A program made the translations under genes and the position numbers. Source: JBDSLU01 sp031407765 (GTDB lineage Bacteria > Acidobacteriota > Vicinamibacteria > Vicinamibacterales > Vicinamibacteraceae). From it: DNA of 64,000 nt. The notes under the pieces are model-generated. The model worked only from the letters and a program-made list of their open reading frames with translations, searched no databases and was not told the DNA's origin. This document shows positions 38,401-50,400 of this stretch, piece by piece. The DNA lies in contig JANOIR010000077.1 in assembly GCA_031407765.1 (NCBI GenBank), positions 3,868-67,867 on the forward strand, written 5' to 3'. The number at the start of each line of letters is the position of its first letter. The stretch's first letter is position 1.

Positions 38401-41400
38401 CCGGCGACGAGGAGCTACAGCTACCGTTCCGCCGGTACCAATGACGCGAGCGTCGAAGCCGTCCTTTCCGGTCTCGCGAGCCAGATCACCAACGAGGCCG
38501 GCGCGCTCTACACGGCGACGTACGACACGGACCGCAACGCCCTGACGATCGTGAGCAAGGCGCGCACCAGCTTCGACACCCACCTGAGCCGCGGCACCTT
38601 CTCTAGCCCGGCGGCGAACTCCATCCAGACCGCCGAGCTCGCGTTCTCGTCGGCAAGCGGCGCAGCCGCCAACGACGTCTACACCCTCTCGCTCACGCAG
38701 TCGTCGGTCACCACGGTCTACAGCTACAAGGCGGCGGCCAACGACACGATCGCGACGATCCTGGGCGCCCTTGCCGGCGCGCTGCCCAGTGGCGCCACCG
38801 GTTTCACCAGCTACATCGATACGACGCGCGGCACGATAACCGTCGTGGACAACGACGGCGGCGCCTTCAGCGTCTCGCTCAGCCAGGGCGCCTTCGCGAC
38901 GACCGCGACGACGGAAGGCTGGACAGAGAGCGTGAAGCTGACCCAGGCGACGATCACCAGCAATACGACGTTCACCGTGACCATCGGGACGGACACGATC
39001 AATACGACCGTCAACGCCTCGGGCGGCAGTCCGAAGACGGTGACCGATATCGCCACCGCGATCGCGGGGCAAATCGACGGCAGCGCCATCGGCAGTACGG
39101 GCAGCAACTACCGTGCCGTCGCCAACGGCGATGTCATCACGATCTTCACGAACGCTTCGACCAGGACGCTCGGTGCGGTCAACATCACGGCGCCGGGCTC
39201 GGCTTCGATCGCCAGCGCCGCCGCCTACACCGAGACGTTCGAGCTCACAGGCTCGGTCGCTACCGGGAAGACCTGGAGCGTGGAACTCGGCGGCACCGTG
39301 TACAGCTATGCGGCACTGTCGTCGGATACCACGCTCGAGCTGGTCGCAACGGGCCTGCGCGGCGTGGTCAACGCGACTACTGCGTACGACGCCTACGTAG
39401 GCACGGCGAGCGGGAGTGCACGGACCGTGACCGTCAAGTCGGCCACGGCGACGGCGTTCGCGACGGCGCACAACGTGACTTCGGTGACGGCGGCGGATGC
39501 CACAGCCGGCGGCTGGGCGGAAACCATCAAGCTCGATTCGGGCGCCACGATCGCGGCGAACACGACCTGGGCGGTGTCCCTCGGTGGTTCGAGCGGCGCG
39601 CAGGAGAACTTCAGCGTGGTCCAGTCCGCGGCGACCGCCGACGCGACTGCTTCGGCTGCCGCCCGTGCCGCGCTGACCACCAGCCTCGTCTCGAAGATCA
39701 ACACCTCGGGCTCCTACATCGCGCTCGTCACCGGCACCGACACCATCACGATCATCCGCGAGAGCGGCACGACGGCGACCGACCAGAGGACCGCAGGGCA
39801 GACCACGCCGAGCGCCACCTGGGCGAACGCTTCGGTCTGGAGCGAGACTTACGAACTCTCGACCGCTGGCACCGTCAACCAGTCGACCTGGGCGGTCGCC
39901 CTGCCGGGCGACGCCGCGGTCTACGCCGTCGCCGGCAGCACGCTCGCGATTGCGACATCCAACCTCGAGACGGCGATCGACGCCTCGAGCAACTACAAGG
40001 CCGCGGTCACGAGCACGAGCGCGTCGACGGGTCCGAACACGATCACGATCTTCAAGAACGCCATGACGGCCTTCGACGCCGGCACCGCGATCTCGACCGC
40101 CCAGCTTGCGGACGCCTCGGCTTGGACCGAAAGCTTCCTGCTCGAGGATGCGGTCCAGGACAACAGGACCTGGGCGGTTGCGCTGAATGACGGGACGGCG
40201 ACGAGCGTCTTTGCCTACACAGCGGCGAACGGCTCGTCGAACATCACGACCGGGCTCGCCGGGACGGCGTCGGGAGGCTACCGCGCGATCGACTCGGGCA
40301 ACGGCACGGTCACCTTCATCCGCACGAACGCTGCAACGCTGACGTCCTACACCACAGCCGGCAATACGGCGACGCTGAATCCGACCTGGGTGCAGTCGGT
40401 GCTGGTGCGCAACCAGAACGACAGCGCCGACGCGGTCGTGGCGCGCGAGACCTGGAAGCTGGACCTCGACACCAACCTGTACAGCTATGAAGCGGGTGTC
40501 GGCGGCCACGCGCTGACGCTGCTGAAGGTCGCGACCGAACTCACGACCACGGTGAACGGCGCCGGCAACTACGACGCGGCGCTCACTTCCGCGTCGGACA
40601 ACACCTGGCACGTGATCACGGTGGCGCGCGAGGACGCGGCCGCCCTGGTCACCACACCGAGCATCGACGGCGCGCCGACGCTGGCGACGCAGGCTGTGAG
40701 CGGCGACGTCAGGAACGCCTGGCGCCTGGAGCTCGACCTGGACAACAACACGGTTTCGGGCGACACCTGGAGCGTGACGCTGGGCGGCACGAACGTGCTG
40801 GTCAACGGCGGCGGGAGCGCGGGCGACATCTCGGCGTTCACGACCGGAACCCTGGTGCCGGCGTTGACGGGCAACGGCTACTTGGTTACGACCACGAGCG
40901 CGGCGGCGGGCCAGGTCAGCATCTCGCTCGCTTCGGGCGCGCAGGTCACGGCCGACAAGATCGAGCACTTCAAGCGCCTGAAGAACCACGGCTTGACGAC
41001 GAACCCGGCCTCTCCGATGACCGACCCGGCGCACTACACGCGCGCCGTGGTGGAGCTCGCGGGCGACGTGCGGGTGAACGACACCTGGACTATCAAGCTC
41101 AACGGCATCGAGTACACCGCCAAGGTCGCGCTCGGCGACAACATCAACGGCGTCGCGGAAAAGCTGAAGAACGCGATCCCCACCGGCCTGTACACGGTCA
41201 CGCGCACCAACAGCACGCTCGACATCCGCGTCAACACCGCGACCGCCTGGTTCACCGGCTTCACGGTCGAGGCCTCGCAGGGCGGCGGCAAGGCGCAGGC
41301 CCTGTTCGATGTCGACAACGCCAACCTGGTGACGGGCCAGACGCGCGAGACCCAGCTCGTGGAGCGCGACCGCCTGGTGCGCGACCCGTACAGCGGCGTC

Positions 41401-44400
41401 GAAACGATCATCAGAGAAACGGTGGAGGAGTACACGTATCACAGCTACGTGGACTACCTGACGCTCGGCCTGTACGATGAATCCGGCAGCCTGGTCGCGC
41501 GGATGAATCCGTTCCTGACCCCGGGCTACCTCGACCTCGGCAGCAAGGCCAACAACTACTTCACGGTCGATTCGGGCGGCAACTACGTCCTCAACCAGGC
41601 GGTGGCCGACCCGCAGCTCTATTACGAGTTCACCGATCCGGACAAGAACTACCAGATCCGGGCCGAGTCGTACCGCCACTACCTGGCCGCCAGCCCGTAC
41701 AGCGACGGCTACCTCGGCGTGGTCTCCAGCGGCCAGTCCTACGACCTGGTGGTGGCGATCCAGAACCACGAAGTCAACCGCGAGGCGATTTCGCTGGTCG
41801 GCAAGACGATGACCTTCATGGACGGCACCGGCAAGGGCCAGAGCGCGAACGTGATCGCCTACGACCCGCTGACCAGCACCTACACGCTCGACAAGCAGCT
41901 CACCAACCCGTCGACCCTGCTCGTGGGTTCGGGCTTGACGACGGGCATGTTCTCGTCGTACCAGATCGATTACTCGATGCAGAGCGAGTTCCCGGGCTAC
42001 TCGTCGAACTTCGACACCTTCGAAGTGGTGCTCACCGGCCGGCCGGGCGACGTCACCACGGTCGACGTGGTGCCGCAGGTGACCGGCAGCTACAACTCCG
42101 ACAAGGCCTTCTCGGCGCGTGACGGCTACGGCCTGCACGAGGCGGTGCAGGTCGACGTCGCGACGCCGCAGGCGAAGATCAAGCTCGCGTACGTCGACGC
42201 TGCGGGCAACGCGGTCACGAGCGTCGCAGGCGTCGAGACCTGGGTGCTGACCCTGGGCGGTACGACGCTGGCGGAATCGACCTTCAGCTCCGCGACCGTC
42301 GCCGGGACCACGTTGACGGCCATCGCGACGGACCTGATCACGCAGGTCAACCTGGCGAACATCGGCTACGTCGCGAGCAACGTTGGCGAGAACATCCTCC
42401 TGACCCGCTACAACGGCGACCGCCAGTCCTTCGTCGCCAAGCTCGCGGTGAAGGTCGGCAGCGGTTCGAGCGCGGTGCCCGATACCAAGGGCGCGATCGG
42501 GATCACCCAGTCGGACGCCAACAAGCAGCTGACCATCAGCCTCACCGGCGAGCCGCGGGTCGGCGAAGACTGGAAGGTCACGATCACGTCCGGCGCGTTC
42601 ACCAGGACCTACACGCAGGCGGTCGGATTCGGCGACGAACTCGCCGACATCGCCGAGCACCTGAGCGCGCAGATCAAGGCCGAGAGCAGCGTCAACTTCC
42701 GCACGCTGCTCAAAGGGCGCGAGATCGTCGTCACGCGCGTGGACGGCGGCGTGATCACGTCCGCCAGCGCCGCGATCACCCCGGACAGCCGCGGCAGCGC
42801 CGCGGTCACCGCACAGCTCGTGTTCTCGAACGTGAACGGGGCCCTGAACGCCTGGAACATCCCCCAGAAAGTCGTCGTCACCGCGGTGGACGACCAGGTG
42901 ATCGAGGGCGGCGACCTGAAGGTGTTCCCGGCGATGGACGAGCACGTGAACCGCATCCGCGGGCCGCTCGTGATCCAGGGCGGCATCATCCACACCGAGG
43001 ACAACGCCCTGCGCAATCCGTTCATGCTGCCGGGCGAGAACAACAACCCGCTGATCGAAGGCAGCACCACCGCCGACGCGGCGTCCGCCGGTAACACCCT
43101 CACCGACATCAACGCGGTGCACTACGACCCGCTGCGCGGCCAGATGCCGGGCTTCGACCCGCGCATGGACACCAGCACCACGGGCTTCCTCTACGACATG
43201 ACCGTGGTGACCGGCGTCGGCACCGGCATCACGCAGCACGTCGAGGCGCTCACCGGCACCGGCGTCGCGATCAAGTCCGAGACGCTCGGCACGGCGTTCT
43301 CCGCCTCGATCAGCGTCACCAGAAGCGATGGCGTCACTGTCGGCACGGGCTCCGGCACCATCAGCGGCACGGGTACTTCGGCCACCACGTACTCGAATGC
43401 GACGCTGGTGCTCGAAGGCGCGGTGTTCAAGGGCCAGGAATGGAGCATCCGGCTCAACGGCAGCACCGGCCCGACCTACACCTACATTGCGGGCTCGCGC
43501 CCCGGCGGTGGGCCGACCGACGATGTGCTCACACTGGACGTGGTGGCGCAACGCCTCGCCCAGCTCATCAATGCGACCCCGCCGGCCGGCGTCGCGGCGA
43601 CTACCGGCACCTCCATGCTCAAGCTGACCAGCACCACCGGCGTGAGTATCGACGTGCTGAAGGGGCGCGCGCGCCTGAGCGATACGATCGCCACCGGCGC
43701 CACAAACTGGGAGCTGGCCCAGATCCAGCTGGCCGGTTCCCCTATCGACGGCTCCGTTACCGCGGGCGATCGCTGGAAGATTACGCTCGGTACCGCGGAC
43801 TTCGTCTACATCGTTTCGGCCGGCGACACCCTCGCCAAGGTCGCGCGCGGGCTCGCCGACCAGGTCGACCAGGCGCTCGCCTACCACGCCGACGTCAAGC
43901 TCGACACGGTGCGGTTCACCTCGACGTGGGGCGCGGCGCTGACGAGCGGCACCGGCTACTTCATCAGCCCGGTCAACAGCAACATCCTGGCGGTCGAAGC
44001 CGACCAGGTGGACGTGCTCAACGTCTACAACCGCAACAGCGTCTCGAACGACGTCGGCACGCTGACCGAGAACCGGCTCTACGGCTTGGGCATGGGCCCG
44101 GACAGCGTGGTCGGCGGCAAGGCGATGAACGGCGGCATCACTTACGCCGGCCTGGAGCAGGTCAATCTCAGGCTGGGCTCGGGCAACGACCACATCGTCG
44201 TCGAGTCGACCCATCAGGGCGCCACGACGATCAGCGGCGCGGCGGGCGACGATTGGATCGAAGTGAAGAAGGTGTCGGGCCACACCACGCTCGACCTTGG
44301 CACCAGCGTGACCACCGGCAACCGGGTGGACGTGGGCAGCGCCGACAATCGCGTCGACCAGGTCACGGGCCTCCTCGACATCATCGGCGGCGTCCAGGTG

Positions 44401-47400
44401 GTCAACCAGGCGCCGACCACGGTGCAGCTCGACACGGTCAACGTCAACGACTCGGGCGACACCAACGCCAACACCGGCACTCTCACCGCCACGACGCTGA
44501 CCGGGCTCGACATGGCCTCGGTCGAGGAAATCCAGCTGGTGCGCGTGCAGGCCAAGTCGGGCACCTTCCGCCTCACTTACACGACGCCGAACGCGACGCC
44601 GCTGCCGGTTCCGGTGACCTTCACGCAGGCCGATTTCGCGACCGCGGGCGTCGCCGCGGGCAAGGTGCAGGCCGCGCTGCGCAGCCTGTACGACAACACG
44701 ACCGACATTCTCGTATTCGAAGACAGCCGCGAGGCGCTGGACGACGGCGTGCACGCCGTGACCTACAGGGTGGTGTTCACCGGCAATCTCGCCGGCCGCA
44801 ACATGGAAGAGATCATCTGGGGCGAGACGCGCGCGGCGGCGGCGGCGACGCTGCAGGCCTTCGCGGGCGAGTCGATCGACGTCGGCGTCACGACGCTGCG
44901 CCAGGGCACCCCGACGCCCGCGATCGGCAACGTGCAGACGGTGACCGTCAACGGCGCCGGCAGCTTCACGCTTACGATCAATGTTCCGGTTCCTGGCGGC
45001 ACCCCGCTGCAGACCACGCAGACCACTGCTTCGATCCTGGTCGGCGCCTCGGCGGACGAGGTGCTCAAGATCCTCGACCTTATCCTCAACCCGAACGGCT
45101 CTGTCCTCGATCCGCTGAACGATCGCAACGACAACTCGAAGCCATACACGAACAACGTCGCCGTCACGAAGGTCGGCAACGTCTACACGATCGCATTCCA
45201 GGGCGAGCATCGCGCCAAGGCGATCGTCGCCACCACCGGCAGCGTCGAAGTCGCCACGCGCACCAGCGGCATCAACTACTACGGCCTCAATACCCTCAAT
45301 GTGACGCTCGGCTCGGGCGCGGATATCTTCAACGTCCAGGGCACGAGCGCGATCACCAACCTGAAGACCGCCGGCGGCAACGACCAGGTCTTCGTCTCCT
45401 CGAGCGCCAATGTGCAGACCGACAGCGTGGTGACGCTGCGCAGCGGCGATCCGGCGGTCCTGGGATACAGCCTGGCCGAAGCGGCCGTGTCGGTCGTCAT
45501 CGAAGTCAGGAACTCGAGCGGCGCGGTCGTGAAGTCCTTCACCCTTGGCCAGACGGCGGCGGGCGCCTATTCGCAGGCCTGGGACGGAACCGACACCCTG
45601 GGGCAAGCGGTAGCCGCAGGCACCTACACCTACTCGGTGACTGGCGTGCGCTCGACTGGCGCGCTGACGCAGGCCTCCGGCGACACGCCCGCGCTGGCCT
45701 TCAGCCTGGCAGAGGCGGCGGATTCGGTCAGCGTCGTCGTGAAGGATGCGACCGGAGCCGTGGTCAAGACCATCGCTCTGGGCGTTACTGCCATAGGCGC
45801 GCACGCGCCGGTATGGGACGGCACGAATGCGGCGGGGGTGCTGGCGCCCTCGGGCCGATACACCTACACGGTGACCGCTACGCGCGCCAACGCGACGACC
45901 TTCGCCGGAATTGTCTCGACGTTCGCCGGCGTCGCAACGACGGCCAACGTATCCGGGTTCCTGGCCGGCAACACCTTCGCCTTCCGGGGCGAAGGGGGCC
46001 ATGCGCCGGCGCTGACGTATGAACTGTCGGCTGGCGTTGCCCAGGCCCTGGTCAAAATCTACGACACGACCGGAACGCTGGTGCGCACCATGACGGTGAA
46101 TTCGCCGGCTGCCGGAACGCACACCACCACCTGGGACGGCAAAAACGAGACGAACCAGCGCCTTGCGGCCGGCACTTACACCTACCAGGTGACCAATGCG
46201 CTTGGCGCGATCATCGGCACCACCGCCATGAACGGCACGCTGGACGCGGTGAACGGCCTGCTTAATATTGACTCGGGCAGCGGCACGAACGCGCTGATGG
46301 TGAGCGACGCGGGCTCGCGCGCGCCCAACACGGCGACCCTGAGCAACAGCCAGATCCTCGGCCTTGCCTCGGCCAACATCAATTACGTGGCTACCGCGAG
46401 CGCGCGCAACCTCGCCGGCACCGTTGTCGACACGCTCGGCGCCACGGGAACCTTCGCCGGCGGCATCACGGTGTGGAGCGGCTACGGCGTCGACAACGTG
46501 ACGGTCGCCAGCACCCGCCTTGAGACCGACGCGACGAAGCGGACGATCACGACCCTGAACACGGGGCTGGGCGGCGATACCGTCGCCGTGAGGCTGGACG
46601 CCGTTGCCGGCTTGCCGGGCGACGGGATCGCGGACGGATTCTTCGCGCTGAACACGCAGGGGCCGTTCGACCACGATTTCCTCGTCGGCCCCGCGCTCGG
46701 CGCCGACGACGACAAGGTCGACGCCAGCCTGTCGTCGCTGCCGCTCGTCATCTTCGGCGGCCAGGGCAAGGATGAGATCGTCGGCGGCAGCGGCAACGAC
46801 ATCATCTTCGGCGACCGCGGCCGCGTGGAGTACACCGATTCCAGCGGCGCGGTGGTGCAGGTGCTCGGCTGGGGCGGCCTGGGCGACAGGACCGACGGCC
46901 TCGTTCACCTGGGCGGCGTCGCTCGCTCGGTGAACCTCGAGGTGGGCGCGAACGACTACATCGATGGCGGCGAAGGGCGCAACGTCGTGATCGGCGGCAA
47001 GAATGGCGGCGGCGCGCTGCTCCATGCGGCGGCCGGCAGCTACGACGGTGACTACCTGTGGGTCGGATCCGGCAACGACGTCGTGCTGGGCGACAACGGC
47101 CGGGTAGCGTTCAACGCGGCCGGCGACGTAACGCGCCTGGAGACCACGGACGTCGATGCCTCGACTGGCGGCAACGACACGATCCGCGCCGGCGAGGGGG
47201 ACAACCGGATTCTCGGCGGGATGGGCGTCGACACGATCACAGTGGGCAGCGGGAAAGACGCCATTCTGGGCGACAACGGCTTCATGCAGATGGACGTCAA
47301 CGGCGGCAATTTCGAGACAATCGCCACGAACTCGCTCGCCTCGACGGGCGGCAGCGCCACCAGCCTGGGCGACGCGGACATCATCACGGGCCAGGACGGC

Positions 47401-50400
47401 AAGAAGATCGTGCTGGGCGGCGACGGTGGCGACACGATCAAGCTGGGCGATGGCACGGCCGGGGTGAACGAGCACATCGTGCTGGGCGACAACGGGGTGG
47501 TGACCTTCGTGCCGCTGAGCGCGGGCGTGGCTGGCGGCGCGGGCAAGGTCCTGAGCTACGAGACAACCGACACGGTGGCGGGCACGGGCGGCATCGACCG
47601 GATCACGCTGGGCGATGGCACGGCGACGATCCTGGGCGGGATGCACGGCGACATCATCATCACCGACACCGGCACGACGGTCGGTGGCGACGGGGCGGAC
47701 ACGATCCTGGGCGACAACGGCCTGGTGCAGATGGACATCCAGGGCGGCAACTACGCGCTGATCGAGACCAAGTCGCTGGCCTCGACCGATCCGACGAGCC
47801 TGATCACGAGCCTGGGCGGGGACGACCAGATCACCACGGGCGATGGCAAGAAGATCGTGCTGGGCGGCGACGGGTTCGACCAGGTGACGATGGGCGCGGG
47901 CGATCACATCGTGCTGGGCGACAACGGCATCGTGACGTTCGTGCCGCTCAGCGCGGGCGTGGCCGGTGGCGCGGGCAACGCGCAGAAGTTCGAGACGACG
48001 GACACGCTGGACATCAGCTCGGTCGGCGGCACGGGCGATCGGGACAACATCACGATCACGGGCAACGGCAACAACACGATCCTGGGCGGCATGGGGGTCG
48101 ACACGATCATCCTGCAGAGCAACGTCGCGGGCGGCGCGGACGTGGTGCTGGGCGACAACGGCGTGGTGGAGATGGACGCGAAGGGCGTGAACTTCGCGCA
48201 GGTCACGACCAAGTCGTTGACCTCGGCCGGTGGCGGGACGGCGGACCAGGGCGCGGGGGATATCATCACGGCGCTCGACGGCAAGAAGATCGTGCTGGGC
48301 GGCGATGGCGGGGACACGATCAGGCTGGGCGATGGCACGGCGGGGACGAACGAGCACATCGTGCTGGGCGACAACGGCTCGGTGACGTTCGTGCCGATGC
48401 TCGATGGGCTGGGCAACCCGAGCGTCGGCGCGGGCAAGGCGCTGAGCTTCAAGACCACGGATACGGTGCAGGCGACCGGCGGCATTGACCGCATCACGGT
48501 GGGCGACGGTACGGCGACGATCCTGGGCGGGATGCACGGGGACTTCATCACCATCGATACGGGCACGGCGCCGGGCGCAGACGGGGCCGACACCATCCTT
48601 GGCGACAACGGCCTCGTGCAGATGGACACCCAGGGCGGCAACTACGCCCAGATCACGACCTACTCCCTGGACTCGGCGGGTGGTGGCGTGGATGAGCTGG
48701 GCGGCGCCGACCAGATCGTGACCGGCGACGGCGCGAAGACCATCCTCGCTGGCGACGGCGGTGACACAGTCACCATGGGCGAGGGCACTCATACCGTTCT
48801 GGGCGACAACGGCAGCATCGGCTACGTCGCCCTGGGCCAGACCGGCGCCGGGAACATCCTGACGATCGAGACCGCGGATACGCTTGCGGCCACCGGCGGC
48901 AACGACCAGATCAACTCCGCCAATGGCACCAACGTGATCCTCGCCGGCATGGGGGCCGACACGGTCACCACCGCCGACGGCAGCGACATGATCCTCGGCG
49001 ACAACGGCAGCGTGCAGATGGACGCCGCCGGCCAGGTGTTCCGCCAAGTGGACAGCACGGAGACGCTGCAGGGCACCGGCGACGCGATCACCGCTGGCAA
49101 CGGCGCGAAGACCGTCGTGGCCGGTTTCGGCGACGACACGGTCGATGTCGGCACCGGCACGCACACGCTGCTCGGCGACAACGGCAGCCTCAGCTACGGC
49201 CCGACCGGCATCCTTTCGTACGTCACGACCACCGAGCCAACCCGGGGCGGCGATGACGCGATCGAAGCCGCCGGCGGCGATACGCTGGTCATCGCGGGCC
49301 TGGGAGACGACACCGTCACCACGGGCGCGGGCGTGGACGTGGTGGTGGGCGACGACGGCCGGATGTCCTTCGACGCGGCCGGGCGCCCCGCGATGGTGGA
49401 ATCCACCCAGCCCGGCATCGGCGGCACGGACACCATCCATTCGGGCGAAGGCAACAATGTCCTGATCGGCGGCTTCGGGCCCGACAGCCTGGTTTCGGGC
49501 GGCGGAGTCGACATGCTCATGGGCGACGGCGGCCGCGTCACCTACGCCGGCGGGGCGCTCTACCTGGTGGAGAGCATCGATTCCTTCATCGGTTCGAGCG
49601 ACTTCCTCGATGGCGGCGCAGGCCAGAACGTCCTGATCGCCGGCGACGGCGACGACGTGATGGTTGGCGACCTCACCAACGACATCCTCGCGGGCGATTA
49701 CGCCGCCGTGACCTTTGACGCTTCCGGCCACGTGACGTCGGTGATGCGCTTCGGCGGCCTGGGCGACCTGATCGCGCAGGTGCAGGACAGCCTGTTCACC
49801 TACACGCGTCCCGACGACGCGGCAGCGGCGGACCCGCAGGTGTATCGCGGCAATCTCATCCTGATCGGCGACGCGGCGAGCGAGCTCCGGCGCCTGTACG
49901 TGCTTGGCGACTACCTGTCTCTGCCGGTCTTCTCCGGGTTCGATTTCGCGGCGGCCCAGGCCCAGCACCACAGCAGCTCGAGCGTGGCCTCCCAGCCGGC
50001 CTCCTCGGCGACCCCCGGCAGCGAGTCCGGAGCCCCCGCGAGCGAGCCGGGTGCCGCCCCTGCCGGCGAGGAAGGGCAGGGCGAGCAAGGCGGGCAAGGT
50101 CCGGCCGAAGGCGCGCAAGAGGGCACGCCGTCCGCGGCAACGTCGAATGAATTCGGCGGCGACAGCACCGGCCTGCAGATACTGGAACTGCCGCAGGTCG
50201 AAGGGAACGCGGCCGGCAGCTTTACGCTCGGCACCACTGGCCAGTCGACGCGCGACCAGCCGACGCGAGACCAAGCGGATCGGCAGCAACTGGCGCTCGC
50301 CGGCCTGGTCGGCGCGCAGGCCTGGTATGGCCGCCGGCAGGAGAGTTCCGCGCCGCGCATGACGGGCGCCACGACGGCGACGTCCGCGGGCAACAGGGGC

